From Bacteroidota bacterium (GTDB taxonomy: Bacteria > Bacteroidota > Bacteroidia > Palsa-948): DNA of 57,488 nt. Both the position numbers and the translations under genes were made by a program. The notes under the pieces were generated by a model that saw only the letters and a list, made by a program, of their open reading frames with translations, had not been told where the DNA came from and searched no databases. Positions 43,518 to 51,591 of the stretch are shown in pieces. The stretch spans positions 1 through 57,488 of the forward strand of contig JACRAL010000216.1 of NCBI GenBank assembly GCA_016213435.1. Direction: 5' to 3'. Each line of letters opens with the position of its first letter. Position 1 is the first letter of the stretch.

Positions 43518-43745
43518 ATGAAATCAGAAAAAAAGCCGCGTGCGGAATGGAAACAACTTTCACCCGAAGAAATAAAAAATATAAAAGATGATTATTATTC
43601 AGGGGTGCAAAGCAGCAAGGTTATTCATCAATACAAAATTTCCCGCGATCAGTTAGTGAACATGATACGGAACTTTATAAAAGATGATTATTCTGAAAAA
43701 GAAAAATTAATAGTTAAGCCGAAACACATACCGCTTTATAAATAA
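43518..43745 (+). CDS. Small helix-turn-helix-like protein (locus B)
   Basis: A 75-residue basic protein from the ATG at 43518; an upstream TTG (43491) would add residues with no support. Segments EWKQLSPEEIKNIKDDYYSG and SSKVIHQYKISRDQLVNMIRNF suggest two helices and a turn like a resolvase- or transposase-type helix-turn-helix. It may bind DNA, but I cannot name a family. It is the first gene of locus B, 86 bases after the C15 tract and 9 bases before the next frame, with which it is probably co-transcribed. Confidence 0.55.
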   Translation: MKSEKKPRAEWKQLSPEEIKNIKDDYYSGVQSSKVIHQYKISRDQLVNMIRNFIKDDYSEKEKLIVKPKHIPLYK

Positions 43746-43754
43746 AAACATACA

Positions 43755-43955
43755 ATGAATCAGGAAGAAATAACAAGACACAAACTCATAAAATTCATTA
43801 AATCAAATGATCCGTTTTATCTTTTTTCAAATTTTGATCATCACAGCATGGAACAGTTGGAAGCAATGAAGAATAAGATAGAGCAGGAAATAAAAACAAT
43901 AGTAGAAGAAAGGACACAAGCGAACAATCCGAAACAAAAAATCCTTAACTCATAA
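43755..43955 (+). CDS. Small hypothetical protein (locus B)
   Basis: A 66-residue charged protein beginning MNQEEITRHKLIKFIKSNDP. A helical stretch follows (MEQLEAMKNKIEQEIKTIVEE) with heptad-like spacing that could form a short coiled coil. There is no signal peptide or known domain. Start at ATG 43755, 9 bases after the preceding stop and 23 before the next gene, consistent with a polycistronic locus. Function unknown; it may be an accessory of the two larger proteins that follow. Confidence 0.5.
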   Translation: MNQEEITRHKLIKFIKSNDPFYLFSNFDHHSMEQLEAMKNKIEQEIKTIVEERTQANNPKQKILNS

Positions 43956-43978
43956 TTCTCAATTCATAATTTCTTTAA

Positions 43979-44953
43979 ATGCCCTTCAACAAAATAAACA
44001 TCACTCTCACGCCAGCAGAGATGAGCAGCATTGCAGCAGCCATTGATACTATTATTAACACGCTGCCAGTAAAGTACAACCTCACAAAATCCGAGCGCAC
44101 ATCGCTCAGCAATATCAATAACGAGCGCTACCCCTATGTGCAGCGCGCCATAGAAAATCATGGTCCGGCAAACCCCACGCTTGTAAGCGGTTATGCAGGC
44201 ACACAAGCCGAAGCCACCAACGACCTTGTGTTTTACGACCAGATGAAAGCGCACTTGCTCCGCCTCAGGCAGGCAGTAGAAATTTATGAAGACACCCAGC
44301 AGGTAGCCGGCAGCGAAGCATATACATGGACGCGCATGTTATATAACAGCGCCAAAGATGCAGCAGCCAACCAAGTGCCGGGCGCTGATACTGTGGCAGA
44401 TGATCTGGCAACTCTTTTTGGAGGACAAGGAAGTGGAACTCCACCACCACCGCCTGTAACTGCAAGCATCACCATCACTTCCGATCAAAGCATCCTCAGC
44501 GGCATGCCGCTGGAAATAATTATCACCGGAAATCTTTCTGCCAGCGGAGGCGCAATACTTGCCACCTGGGAAAGCGGTATTACCAACTCCGCAAACCTTA
44601 CTGCCGGAGGCACCCTAGTTTTTCAGCATGTGTATGCCGCCCCCGGAATAAAAACAATAACCGTTGCCGAAGTTATTGCCGGAGTATTTGCTGCCGTTTC
44701 AGCATTGCAGATACCCAATGTTAAAGCAACATCCATTACCCTGAGCGGTGATTTCAGCGCGACCACAACTTTTAACTTTTTTGGCAACGATCTGACATTA
44801 ATCAATGTGAATGCGCTCATCACCCAGATAAACGATTATGGAACCAGCGGAGGCATGCTTAATATTTCGGGAGGCACCATGCCTGTTCCCGATCCTGCTT
44901 TCCCCGCACTCATTGCATTAAGAAGCAGAGGATGGATGGTGACAACAAATTAA
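43979..44953 (+). CDS. Uncharacterised helical / PKD-like two-domain protein (locus B)
   Basis: A 324-residue protein without signal peptide. Residues 1-150 form a helical domain (FNKINITLTPAEMSS, NLTKSERTSLSNINNERYP, YEDTQQVAGSEAY, NQVPGADTVADDLATLF). This looks like a family of uncharacterised Bacteroidota proteins with the NLT-ER and GSEAY patterns. A GTPPPPPVT linker follows, then a beta-rich domain (ITITSDQSILSGMPLEI, GIKTITVAEVIAGVFA) ending LRSRGWMVTTN. The beta domain is homologous to that of the locus A protein at 17260-18507. The next large gene repeats only the helical domain. Function unknown. Confidence 0.75.
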   Translation: MPFNKINITLTPAEMSSIAAAIDTIINTLPVKYNLTKSERTSLSNINNERYPYVQRAIENHGPANPTLVSGYAGTQAEATNDLVFYDQMKAHLLRLRQAVEIYEDTQQVAGSEAYTWTRMLYNSAKDAAANQVPGADTVADDLATLFGGQGSGTPPPPPVTASITITSDQSILSGMPLEIIITGNLSASGGAILATWESGITNSANLTAGGTLVFQHVYAAPGIKTITVAEVIAGVFAAVSALQIPNVKATSITLSGDFSATTTFNFFGNDLTLINVNALITQINDYGTSGGMLNISGGTMPVPDPAFPALIALRSRGWMVTTN

Positions 44954-44964
44954 AATTGCAAGCC

Positions 44965-45036
44965 CCAAGTTCCAAATTCCAAGATGGAAGATTTTGTTTT
45001 CCCCTTGGGATTTTTGGCTTGGGATTTGAAACTTGG
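44965..45036. repeat. Long inverted repeat between the two paralogous genes
   Basis: CCAAGTTCCAAATTCCAAG (44965-44983) and CTTGGGATTTGAAACTTGG (45018-45036) pair over 19 positions with two mismatches. They could act as a terminator or attenuator after the first paralogue. Confidence 0.55.
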
Positions 45037-45065
45037 TTCTTTGGGATTCTAAAACTTAAAACATA

Positions 45066-45097
45066 AACCTCTAACCTCTAACCTCTAACCTCTAAAC
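45066..45097. repeat. 8-bp tandem repeat (CCTCTAAC, four copies) before the second paralogue
   Basis: Four consecutive ACCTCTAA units end 17 bases before the ATG at 45114, in the region where a ribosome would bind. Copy-number change could affect translation. Confidence 0.8.
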
Positions 45098-45113
45098 TTT
45101 AAACTTTTATCCT

Positions 45114-45620
45114 ATGCCATTCTCAAAAATCAACATCACGCTAACAGCAGCGCAGTTAACGGCAATTCAAACCGCCATCACAGCGCTCAAAGCACCGGCA
45201 AATCTGCCTGCGCAGTTCAATCTTACAAAAGATGAACGCACCGGTTTATCAAACATTAACAACAGCCGCTATCCTTATGTGCAGCGGGCGGTGAAAAATC
45301 ATGCGGTAGCAAACCCCGGCTTGGTAAGCGGCTTTGCAGGCACGCTGGCAGAGGCAACCAACGACTTCAGCTTTTTTGATCAGATGGAAAACTTTATCGG
45401 GCAACTGAAACAAATAGTAGAAATTTATGAGGACACCCAGCAGGTTGCCGGCAGCGAAGCTTATGTATGGACGCGCGAACTTTATCGCAACGCCAAAGCG
45501 GCAGCCGAAAATCAGGTGCCGGGTGCCGATGCCGTGGTGGATGATCTGGCTCCTATGTTTGAAAAAGCAAGTGGTGCGGATGCGCCACCTGCTGCAACTA
45601 CAACGCCACCTGCTCCTTAA
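45114..45620 (+). CDS. Paralogue carrying only the helical domain (locus B)
   Basis: A 168-residue protein homologous along its length to residues 1-155 of the preceding protein (FSKINITLTAAQLTA, NLTKDERTGLSNINNSRYP, YEDTQQVAGSEAY, NQVPGADAVVDDLAPMF). It ends in a proline/threonine tail (PPAATTTPPAP) exactly where the longer paralogue has its linker. It has no beta domain, so it either works as a stand-alone helical unit or has lost the second domain. No signal peptide. The 21-bp array frame begins 34 bases downstream. Confidence 0.72.
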   Translation: MPFSKINITLTAAQLTAIQTAITALKAPANLPAQFNLTKDERTGLSNINNSRYPYVQRAVKNHAVANPGLVSGFAGTLAEATNDFSFFDQMENFIGQLKQIVEIYEDTQQVAGSEAYVWTRELYRNAKAAAENQVPGADAVVDDLAPMFEKASGADAPPAATTTPPAP

Positions 45621-45653
45621 TAGTTAACGTAAAAAAACATTAAAAGATCGTAA

Positions 45654-45899
45654 ATGTTCTTTTTTTGTTTAAAAACATTACTCGATAGTACATCCAACAT
45701 GTTCAATAGTACCTTCAACATGCTCGAAAGTACACCGAACATGCTCGATAGTACTGCCAACATACTCGAAAGTGCACTTAACACTCTCGATAGTACACTG
45801 AACATGCTCGAAAGTACCTTCAATATACTCGATAGTACACTTAACATACTCGAAAGTACCTCCAGCATACTCGATAGTACCAAATTTACCTCATCATGA
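45654..45899 (+). CDS. Heptad-repeat protein encoded by 21-bp array B
   Basis: An 81-residue frame made almost wholly of a seven-residue repeat close to NMLDSTL or NMLESTF, ten units long. Leu and Met/Ile recur with a spacing that would give an amphipathic helix, so a coiled coil or helical rod is plausible. From the third unit the acidic residue alternates Glu and Asp, giving a 14-residue super-repeat. Its stop overlaps the ATG of the next gene by 4 bases (ATGA), which supports translation of this strand. The opposite strand is also open (VLSSMLS heptads), so coding is not proven. Confidence 0.45.
   Translation: MFFFCLKTLLDSTSNMFNSTFNMLESTPNMLDSTANILESALNTLDSTLNMLESTFNILDSTLNILESTSSILDSTKFTSS
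45681..45890. repeat. 21-bp tandem array B (ten units)
   Basis: Units start CTCGATAGTAC or CTCGAAAGTAC, followed by a variable ten bases ending in AACATG or AACATA. The first unit is at 45681 and the last at 45870, exactly nine periods of 21 bp apart. T/A at the fifth position alternates, giving a 42-bp higher-order period. Confidence 0.95.
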
Positions 45900-46144
45900 A
45901 AAAAATTTCGCCCGAAGAATCGGAACAACTGCCGATAAGAGGCGCAGGACATTCATCCGAGTTTTATAAAGCAATTATCAGTTTGCAAGTTGGCGAGGCA
46001 TTACTCATCACTAAAAAAGAATACACACTTACGCGCCCACCGGGCAGAATATGCCGAACCATCATGAAGCGATTTGCTGATGTAAAATATGAATATGGAG
46101 CAATTGCCGATGGCAGCGGATGGAAGGTGAAAAGAATTGCATGA
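45896..46144 (+). CDS. Small uncharacterised protein (locus B)
   Basis: An 82-residue protein overlapping the array frame by 4 bases. The sequence has a compact alpha/beta look: LPIRGAGHSSEFYKAIISLQVGEALLI, then PPGRICRTIMKRFADVKYEYG and DGSGWKVKRIA. The arrangement (RG-G-SS, LQVGEA, DGSGW-VKR) recalls small Bacteroidota proteins of unknown role, often near phage or repeat loci. No signal peptide. Translational coupling to the 21-bp array frame suggests the two proteins belong together. Confidence 0.6.
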   Translation: MKKISPEESEQLPIRGAGHSSEFYKAIISLQVGEALLITKKEYTLTRPPGRICRTIMKRFADVKYEYGAIADGSGWKVKRIA

Positions 46145-46329
46145 AGACAACTAAATAAAACTTGAATAAGGTAGCGACTTGATATATTTCTCCACGCTCA
46201 GCCTCCACCACGAGCTGCAAAGAATCATTGGGATAGAAGAAGGAAAATAATTTACCTTGCAGGAAAGAATAAAACCTTTTACTCTTACAAACGACTCGTA
46301 ATTTGGCAAGCGTCACAGGAAAACAGCAT

Positions 46330-47967
46330 TTAGTTTTGCTTGGTCAATTCGTTCACCTGATTTTTCAGTGCTTCAATCTGATCCTGAAAATCTTTTTCTT
46401 TTCGCTGCATTTCTTCGTGCGTAGCGGTCATTTCTTCCATGTTTTGCTTTGTTTCTTCTTCCTGCGCCCTTAGTTCTTCCGATTGCTGCTGAGATTCTTC
46501 CAGCAGTTTCTTGGTGCGTTCGTTTATTTTAGCGGTAGAAATGGTGCTGGCAATGCTCTCCGAAAGTTTCTGCACAAATTCTATTTCGTGTTTCTCCAGG
46601 TTATTGAAAGAAGCAACTTCCAGCACTCCAAAAATAACTTCGTTCACCTTCAGAGGCACAATTAATAGGCATCTCGGGTTTGCACCGCCCAGCCCTGAGG
46701 TAATATGGATATAATCATTTGGAATATCAGTCATGTAGATATGTTCCCTTTCCTGCCACACCTGTCCCACAAGCCCTTCTCCCAGGAGTATCTTTTTAGT
46801 AATGTGTTTTTTTCTTTCAAATGCATAGCAGGCAATTAATTCCAGGTGCACATCGTCTTTATTGTTGTCGTTAATAATGAATATTCCACCCTGATTGGCT
46901 TTGAGGTATTTTACAAAATTTGAGATAATATTATTGGCAAGCACTTCCATATTGTCATTGTTGTGACGGAGTATTTCGCCAAACTTTGCCATCCCTTCTG
47001 TTGCCCAGTTTCTTTTTGCATCTTCTTCGGAAACCTTTTTCAGGTTGTTGCGCATTCCTATCAGGGCTCTCCCCATAATATCGTTATCGCTTTGAAGATG
47101 GAAATCCATATTATAATTTTCCTTTCCTATTTCATCCGCAAAAGAAGTTTTTTGTTTTATTCCTTCCGTTAACCCATCAATGGCGCTTACCATCTGTCCT
47201 ATCTCATCTGTTTCGTATCCGGCTAAAAGGGAATCGCGTGTTTTTAACTCTCCGATGCTTGCTATTTCACCTCTTCCCAGTGCCCGTACAATCTCTTTTA
47301 CTTTATTGAGTGGATTGGTAACAATCTGTTTGGTGAGGAAATAAATCGCCAAACTAATTACCACAGTAAGCAGCGCTACGATCTTAAATATAAAAGACAA
47401 GAGGTTGTTGTTTGCGCTGATATTTTCCTGAAATGATTTATTTTTCTGATCAGAAAACGCAGCAAGTTCTTCCAGCAAGGATTGAACGTTGGGTTTTAAT
47501 TGTTTTTCATATAAGCCGATTGCTCCATCCACTTTCACATCGTTCGCGTAATCTTCCTCAGATGCAAGCTGCTTCATTATTAATTGTTGAATAGCAATAA
47601 TGTCATCGTATTTAGCAATTAATTTGTTAATGCTCTCTTGCTCCTGTAAGTTATTTAATTTTGATGATTGCAATAAAACAGTAGATTTTAAAGCAGGGTA
47701 GGTTTGAGTTAACAATTTAGCAAGCGATTCTTTCTCTGATTTATTGGAGAGATAAATCCAGCTGTTAGCAAGCCTTCCTGATTCGGAAATCAAAAATTTA
47801 AAATCCCTGAGTGAAGAAATTACCGGAGTATCGGCAGTGATGTGATTGTTGTTTCGTTCCAAAATGATGACGGCTGTAATGGTGCTGACAAAAACCATTG
47901 AGAGTATGATCGCATACCCGCTCATTATCCGCAATACGATGTTGTAGTACTTTCTAATAAAATTCAT
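46330..47967 (-). CDS. Membrane sensor with periplasmic helical domain, HAMP and GAF, no output domain
   Basis: A 545-residue receptor-like protein. A first membrane span (SGYAIILSMVFVSTITAVII, residues 15-34), a helical periplasmic domain (about 40-190) and a second span (FIFKIVALLTVVISLAIYFL) precede a HAMP domain (NPLNKVKEIVRALGRGEI). A GAF domain lies at about 330-480 (GGIFIINDNN, GEGLVGQVWQE, CLLIVPLKVNEVIFGVLEVA). A long coiled coil ends the protein (EEETKQNMEEMTATHEEM). There is no kinase, phosphatase or cyclase domain. It follows two porins and a phosphate-binding-like protein in one operon and may sense their cargo. A decayed second copy of its tail lies at 43113-43259. Confidence 0.87.
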   Translation of the reverse strand: MNFIRKYYNIVLRIMSGYAIILSMVFVSTITAVIILERNNNHITADTPVISSLRDFKFLISESGRLANSWIYLSNKSEKESLAKLLTQTYPALKSTVLLQSSKLNNLQEQESINKLIAKYDDIIAIQQLIMKQLASEEDYANDVKVDGAIGLYEKQLKPNVQSLLEELAAFSDQKNKSFQENISANNNLLSFIFKIVALLTVVISLAIYFLTKQIVTNPLNKVKEIVRALGRGEIASIGELKTRDSLLAGYETDEIGQMVSAIDGLTEGIKQKTSFADEIGKENYNMDFHLQSDNDIMGRALIGMRNNLKKVSEEDAKRNWATEGMAKFGEILRHNNDNMEVLANNIISNFVKYLKANQGGIFIINDNNKDDVHLELIACYAFERKKHITKKILLGEGLVGQVWQEREHIYMTDIPNDYIHITSGLGGANPRCLLIVPLKVNEVIFGVLEVASFNNLEKHEIEFVQKLSESIASTISTAKINERTKKLLEESQQQSEELRAQEEETKQNMEEMTATHEEMQRKEKDFQDQIEALKNQVNELTKQN

Positions 47968-48012
47968 GTGCGTTAAGAATTATAAAATTTAAGCATTAAC
48001 TGGTATTAGTTT

Positions 48013-49050
48013 TTAAAACCCAAATGCAAACTGAAGAGTTATTTGGTTCCTGAAAACCGAAGGCATTCCCGCTTGCGCTGATGTATGATATTTATATTCT
48101 AATTTCAGTACAGACAGAGGGCTCATTATATAGCGCAGACCTAATGTGGTTGTTTGTACATTGTTTTCAATGAAGTATTGTTCCCCCTTTTGATAGGCAA
48201 TTCCGTCATAAGAAACATAGGGGACAAATTTTTTGATCTTGTATCCTGCATATAAAACGTATCCATTGGTAACCTTGCTGACAACCGAATCCATATTGGT
48301 GGTTACATTGAAAAATTCTCCAATAAACTCGATAGGAAATTTACCGTTCACATAGGCGATGCTCGCGTTCAGTATCTGCACATCTGTTTTTTTTACGGTT
48401 ATTCCTTGCGCGGTAGTGTATCCATCCGGAACTCTATCCATATAACCGGATACGTAAAGTTTTAGATTTTCTATCGGTTCGGCATGAAGATTAGCTGTAA
48501 CCGCTTTTGATTTGTTGTAATCATAGGCTGCATCAGCGGCAATTCCGTTGCTAAGCATAAGGTTATAGCCAAAGTTATATTTGGTGATTCCGTCTCCATG
48601 CAACTGAGCGCCTAATTCATGAATAGGCAATATGCCTCCTTCATCTTCAAACTTGAGGGCATCGGGGCGAATGGAAGTGGGTTGCAGCGCCATGCCATGA
48701 TGATAGGCATTATTCCAATACCCGAGCGGGGTGTGGAATTTTCCCACAGAGATACTAAAGTAATCTTTCATGTAGTAATCAACCATCACTCTTTCCAGAT
48801 CAATGGCAAAACTGTTCCCGTCAAACTCAAACACGCTTTCTCCGAGCATTTTAACATTTTGAGTAATTTGAGAAGTGATGAACAAATCGTATTGTCCAAT
48901 TGCGAAATGATTTTCATCTTTTCGTGCTGTGTCTTTTTCAAAAGACCCCATAGCATCAATGTTGGCAAATCCTTTTATCTGGGTTTCCTGCGAATAGGAG
49001 GTCAAAGCAATCATAAGCACAAGCGAGAATAGTGTCAGTTTTGTTTTCAT
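48013..49050 (-). CDS. Outer-membrane porin-like protein 1
   Basis: A 345-residue outer-membrane barrel with a signal peptide (KLTLFSLVLMIALTSYSQ). The body shows alternating strands (FAIGQYDLFITSQITQNVKM, YFSISVGKFHTPLGYWNNAYHHG, NGYVLYAGYKIKKFVPYVSYD) and the terminal aromatic QITLQFAFGF expected of a barrel inserted by BAM. The GKFHTPLGYWN motif occurs also in the second porin (49617-50645), so the two are paralogues flanking the binding-protein gene. It lies 6 bases after that gene, in one operon. The substrate is unknown; phosphate or another oxyanion is suggested only by the neighbour. Confidence 0.82.
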   Translation of the reverse strand: MKTKLTLFSLVLMIALTSYSQETQIKGFANIDAMGSFEKDTARKDENHFAIGQYDLFITSQITQNVKMLGESVFEFDGNSFAIDLERVMVDYYMKDYFSISVGKFHTPLGYWNNAYHHGMALQPTSIRPDALKFEDEGGILPIHELGAQLHGDGITKYNFGYNLMLSNGIAADAAYDYNKSKAVTANLHAEPIENLKLYVSGYMDRVPDGYTTAQGITVKKTDVQILNASIAYVNGKFPIEFIGEFFNVTTNMDSVVSKVTNGYVLYAGYKIKKFVPYVSYDGIAYQKGEQYFIENNVQTTTLGLRYIMSPLSVLKLEYKYHTSAQAGMPSVFRNQITLQFAFGF

Positions 49051-49056
49051 GATCCA

Positions 49057-49530
49057 TTAATTGCTTATTGTAAGTACCACTTTTACTTTTGCTTTTGCTT
49101 CTGCTGTTAATGAAGCGGAATTTACATATCCAATAGCTCCTCCTTCATCACCCACGAAATCAATGATATCTTTATCAGACGCAAACTTATCCTGTGGCTT
49201 TTCGGCATTCTGATACTGGCGGGCAATAAAATATTTTTCCACATCATCAGCCGTCATACCCAAAACCTTTGAGTAAAATACTTCTTGCTCTGCACATTTC
49301 GTTTTTCTGTCGGCAGGGCGAATGTTTTTATTGATCCCTTCCCAGCGTTTTTTGATCTTTCGCAAATAAGAAAGCTTTGCTTCGCTTGCTGATAAAGAAG
49401 CGATGGGATTGTCTTTGTGGACGATAACTGCTATTTCTGTTCCTCCCAAAGAAGAAGACGATGTTGTGAAACTGCTGCTTGCTACAAGCAACATTGCACT
49501 TATAACTATGGTTGACAATATTTTTTTCAT
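49057..49530 (-). CDS. Phosphate ABC transporter substrate-binding-like protein (PBP-like)
   Basis: A 157-residue periplasmic protein with a signal peptide (ILSTIVISAMLLVASSSF). It carries one lobe of a PstS-like fold: IAVIVHKDNPIASLSASEAKLSYLRK, NIRPADRKTKCAEQEVFYSKVL, and DEGGAIGYVNSASL, the last being the typical ligand-loop motif. It is shorter than PstS (about 320 residues) and no permease genes are nearby. A sensing or scavenging role with the flanking porins and the HAMP-GAF sensor is therefore more likely than ABC uptake. Confidence 0.8.
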   Translation of the reverse strand: MKKILSTIVISAMLLVASSSFTTSSSSLGGTEIAVIVHKDNPIASLSASEAKLSYLRKIKKRWEGINKNIRPADRKTKCAEQEVFYSKVLGMTADDVEKYFIARQYQNAEKPQDKFASDKDIIDFVGDEGGAIGYVNSASLTAEAKAKVKVVLTISN

Positions 49531-49616
49531 ATTTATTTATTTACTATTGTGATTTAATAGTTTATTATTTAATGAATTATAAAGATAATATTTTTATTTT
49601 ATGATTATATAGTTCG

Positions 49617-50645
49617 TTAGAATCCAATTGCGAATTGCATTGTCACAAAATGTCCTACTCCGGTTGTTTCAAGCTGACGGTATTTGTATTCGAGTTTTAT
49701 AACCGATTTAGCGTTGAGTAAATAACGCAGACCAAGAGTAGCGGCATTCGAATTATTTGTATTAAAATACTGATCTCCCTTTTCGTATAGCAACACATCG
49801 TAACTGATATAGGGCACAAACTTTTTGATGCGATATCCTGCATACAGCAAATAACCCTGTGTGCTCTTTGTTTCTGCCATATTATGCGATACATTATAAT
49901 ATTCTCCAATAAATTCAAAAGGAAGTTTTCCATTCATGTAAGCAACTCCAAAATTGAATATTTGGAAATCAGCGTCTGTTAAAAGAATAGAGTCGCTTAC
50001 GGCTTGTTGTCCTTTAGGTACAACATCATATAAGCCCGATACAAACACTTTAAGGTTTTCGATTGGCTCTGCATGCAGGTTAAGAGTAAGAGCTTTGCCT
50101 TCATCGGCATCATCAACATAACCAATATCTGTTATGCCATGTGTAACTGCCAAATTATACCCTAAATTGTATTTAGTGATGCCATCTCCTTGAAACTGGA
50201 ATCCAATTTGTTTCTTCAGATGCATGCTTTTAATAAAGTCGCCAAGCACTTCCGGACGGCTAATGGTGGGTTGTATCAATGTGCCATGATTGTATGTGTT
50301 GTTCCAATACCCAAGTGGGGTGTAGAACTTACCAACACTGATTTTGAAATAATTTTTTATATCATAATTGATTACTAATCGTTCAAAATCCACTTCATCC
50401 CATTCAAAGGCAACTTCTCCGAGAAAACTCACTTTGTCAAACTGTGAAGTGATAAACATATCTATCGCTCCAAGTGAAAAATTGTTTTTTGTTTGCATTT
50501 TTCCGCCTGCTGTGTCAGAAGAAGCAACCGCGATTACATCGGCAAAGCCGCTGATTTGTGCTGTTTGTGAGAATACTGTTCCCGTGGTTAACACCAGACA
50601 TAAAATCAACAATTTTGCTTTTGAAATTTTGTTTTTTTGTTTCAT
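49617..50645 (-). CDS. Outer-membrane porin-like protein 2
   Basis: A 342-residue paralogue of porin 1, with signal peptide (LLILCLVLTTGTVFSQ), FSLGAIDMFITSQFDKVSFL, the shared GKFYTPLGYWNNTYNHG, GYLLYAGYRIKKFVPYISYD and a final aromatic VTMQFAIGF. It is the first gene of the minus-strand operon of porin, binding protein, porin and sensor. A TAACTTTG promoter element (minus strand, 50711-50718) and an 8-bp inverted repeat (50673-50692) lie just upstream, suggesting regulated expression. Confidence 0.82.
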   Translation of the reverse strand: MKQKNKISKAKLLILCLVLTTGTVFSQTAQISGFADVIAVASSDTAGGKMQTKNNFSLGAIDMFITSQFDKVSFLGEVAFEWDEVDFERLVINYDIKNYFKISVGKFYTPLGYWNNTYNHGTLIQPTISRPEVLGDFIKSMHLKKQIGFQFQGDGITKYNLGYNLAVTHGITDIGYVDDADEGKALTLNLHAEPIENLKVFVSGLYDVVPKGQQAVSDSILLTDADFQIFNFGVAYMNGKLPFEFIGEYYNVSHNMAETKSTQGYLLYAGYRIKKFVPYISYDVLLYEKGDQYFNTNNSNAATLGLRYLLNAKSVIKLEYKYRQLETTGVGHFVTMQFAIGF

Positions 50646-50672
50646 TATTATTGTTTTTTTTTAAAGATATTC

Positions 50673-50692
50673 ATACCAATTTATATTGGTAT
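50673..50692. promoter_or_regulatory. Inverted repeat upstream of porin 2
   Basis: ATACCAAT-ttat-ATTGGTAT, a perfect 8-bp inverted repeat, lies between the -7 element (50711-50718) and the start codon (50645). This is a suitable place for a repressor or a leader hairpin. Confidence 0.5.
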
Positions 50693-50710
50693 TTCTATCT
50701 AAGTTTAACA

Positions 50711-50718
50711 CAAAGTTA
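50711..50718 (-). promoter_or_regulatory. Candidate porin operon -7 element (TAACTTTG, minus strand)
   Basis: On the minus strand TAACTTTG matches TAnnTTTG, 65 bases before the porin 2 ATG. No clear -33 TTTG is seen. The rest of 50719-50897 holds no gene. Confidence 0.45.
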
Positions 50719-50897
50719 AAAAAAAATAGATAAATGCGTTAACATTTATTAACAATACGTTAATTCGGTTATGTACAACAGGAGGATATCCGATTCTACC
50801 GCAGGAGATTTTATTCGTAGAGTAGCTGGAAGTATGGCATTAGAATGATAGAAGAAGAGCATGGTATGCGGATGAGTTTTACAAAAAAGGAATAGCA

Positions 50898-51506
50898 CTA
50901 GAGTTTTAGCAACTCTTCGTATAATTCTTTTACGGGCAGTCCCATTACATTAAAATAAGAGCCGATGATTTTTTCCACGCCAACATATCCTATCCACTCC
51001 TGCGCACCGTATGCTCCTGCTTTGTCATAGGGCTTGTAGTTGGTTATGTAGAAATGAATTTCTTTGTTGGTAAGTTTTTTGAAGAAGACTTTGGTGGAGA
51101 CAACAAAAGACCTCACCCCCAACCCCTCTCCCAAGGGAGAGGGGCGAAGGGGTGAGGTAATGCAAACTCCGGTATAAACCGTGTGCGTTTTTCCGGAAAG
51201 CAGTTGAAGCATTTTAACTGCTTCGTTGTAATTCGCTGGTTTGTTGAGCACTTTGTTTCCTATCCATACAATTGTATCGGCAGTGATGAGCAGATCGTTT
51301 GGTTTCAACTCATCCTTGAAAGCATGCGCTTTCTTTTTGCTGAGATAAAGCGCGATTTGTTTTCCTTTCAGTTTTTTGGGAAAGGATTCGTCTGTATCTT
51401 TTGTTTTGATTTGAAAATCCAGGCCGAGTTCTTTCAGCAGAAATTGCCTTCTCGGGGATTTGGAAGCAAGGATGATGTTGTATTTGTTGAGTTTGTCTTT
51501 TAACAT
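50898..51506 (-). CDS. maf: Maf-family nucleotide pyrophosphatase with in-frame palindromic insert
   Basis: A 202-residue Maf/YhdE-type nucleoside triphosphate pyrophosphatase (dTTP/UTP type). Motifs: IILASKSPRRQFLL (the SxxR active-site loop), LLITADTIV, NKPANYNEAVKMLQLLSG, TVYTGVCI, and YDKAGAYGAQEWIG. Between VCI and SFVVSTKVFF there are about 16 extra residues (117-132, reading TSPLRPSPLGEGLGVR). They are encoded by a nearly perfect palindromic element at 51111-51157. In relatives this position is a short loop between two strands, so the enzyme probably tolerates the insert. Confidence 0.88.
   Translation of the reverse strand: MLKDKLNKYNIILASKSPRRQFLLKELGLDFQIKTKDTDESFPKKLKGKQIALYLSKKKAHAFKDELKPNDLLITADTIVWIGNKVLNKPANYNEAVKMLQLLSGKTHTVYTGVCITSPLRPSPLGEGLGVRSFVVSTKVFFKKLTNKEIHFYITNYKPYDKAGAYGAQEWIGYVGVEKIIGSYFNVMGLPVKELYEELLKL
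51111..51157. repeat. Palindromic element copy 10, inside maf
   Basis: The longest copy. CCTCACCCC(C)AA at the left and GAAGGGGTGAGG at the right form outer arms around CCCCTCTCCC-aa-GGGAGAGGGG. It inserts 15-16 codons in frame. Confidence 0.85.
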
Positions 51507-51591
51507 AAAGCCCTACTTATCCCAATCGCTATCGGGACATCCCCGCTAGGGAGGTTGATGTTATTTTTATTCCCCATTGTTTGATTTTTTC

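Noticed and set aside
45681-45890. 21-bp array B as a CRISPR or replication iteron array
   Set aside because: There are no spacers, no replication initiator gene nearby, and the period is a multiple of three that matches a heptad protein repeat.
45617-45952. Minus-strand 111-residue frame across 21-bp array B
   Set aside because: The openness follows from the 21-bp period. The plus-strand frame is favoured because its stop overlaps the next gene's start as ATGA. It cannot be wholly excluded.
43491-46144. Contractile injection system or prophage structural module
   Set aside because: No sheath, tube, baseplate or terminase-like protein was found; only signal-less proteins of unknown function.
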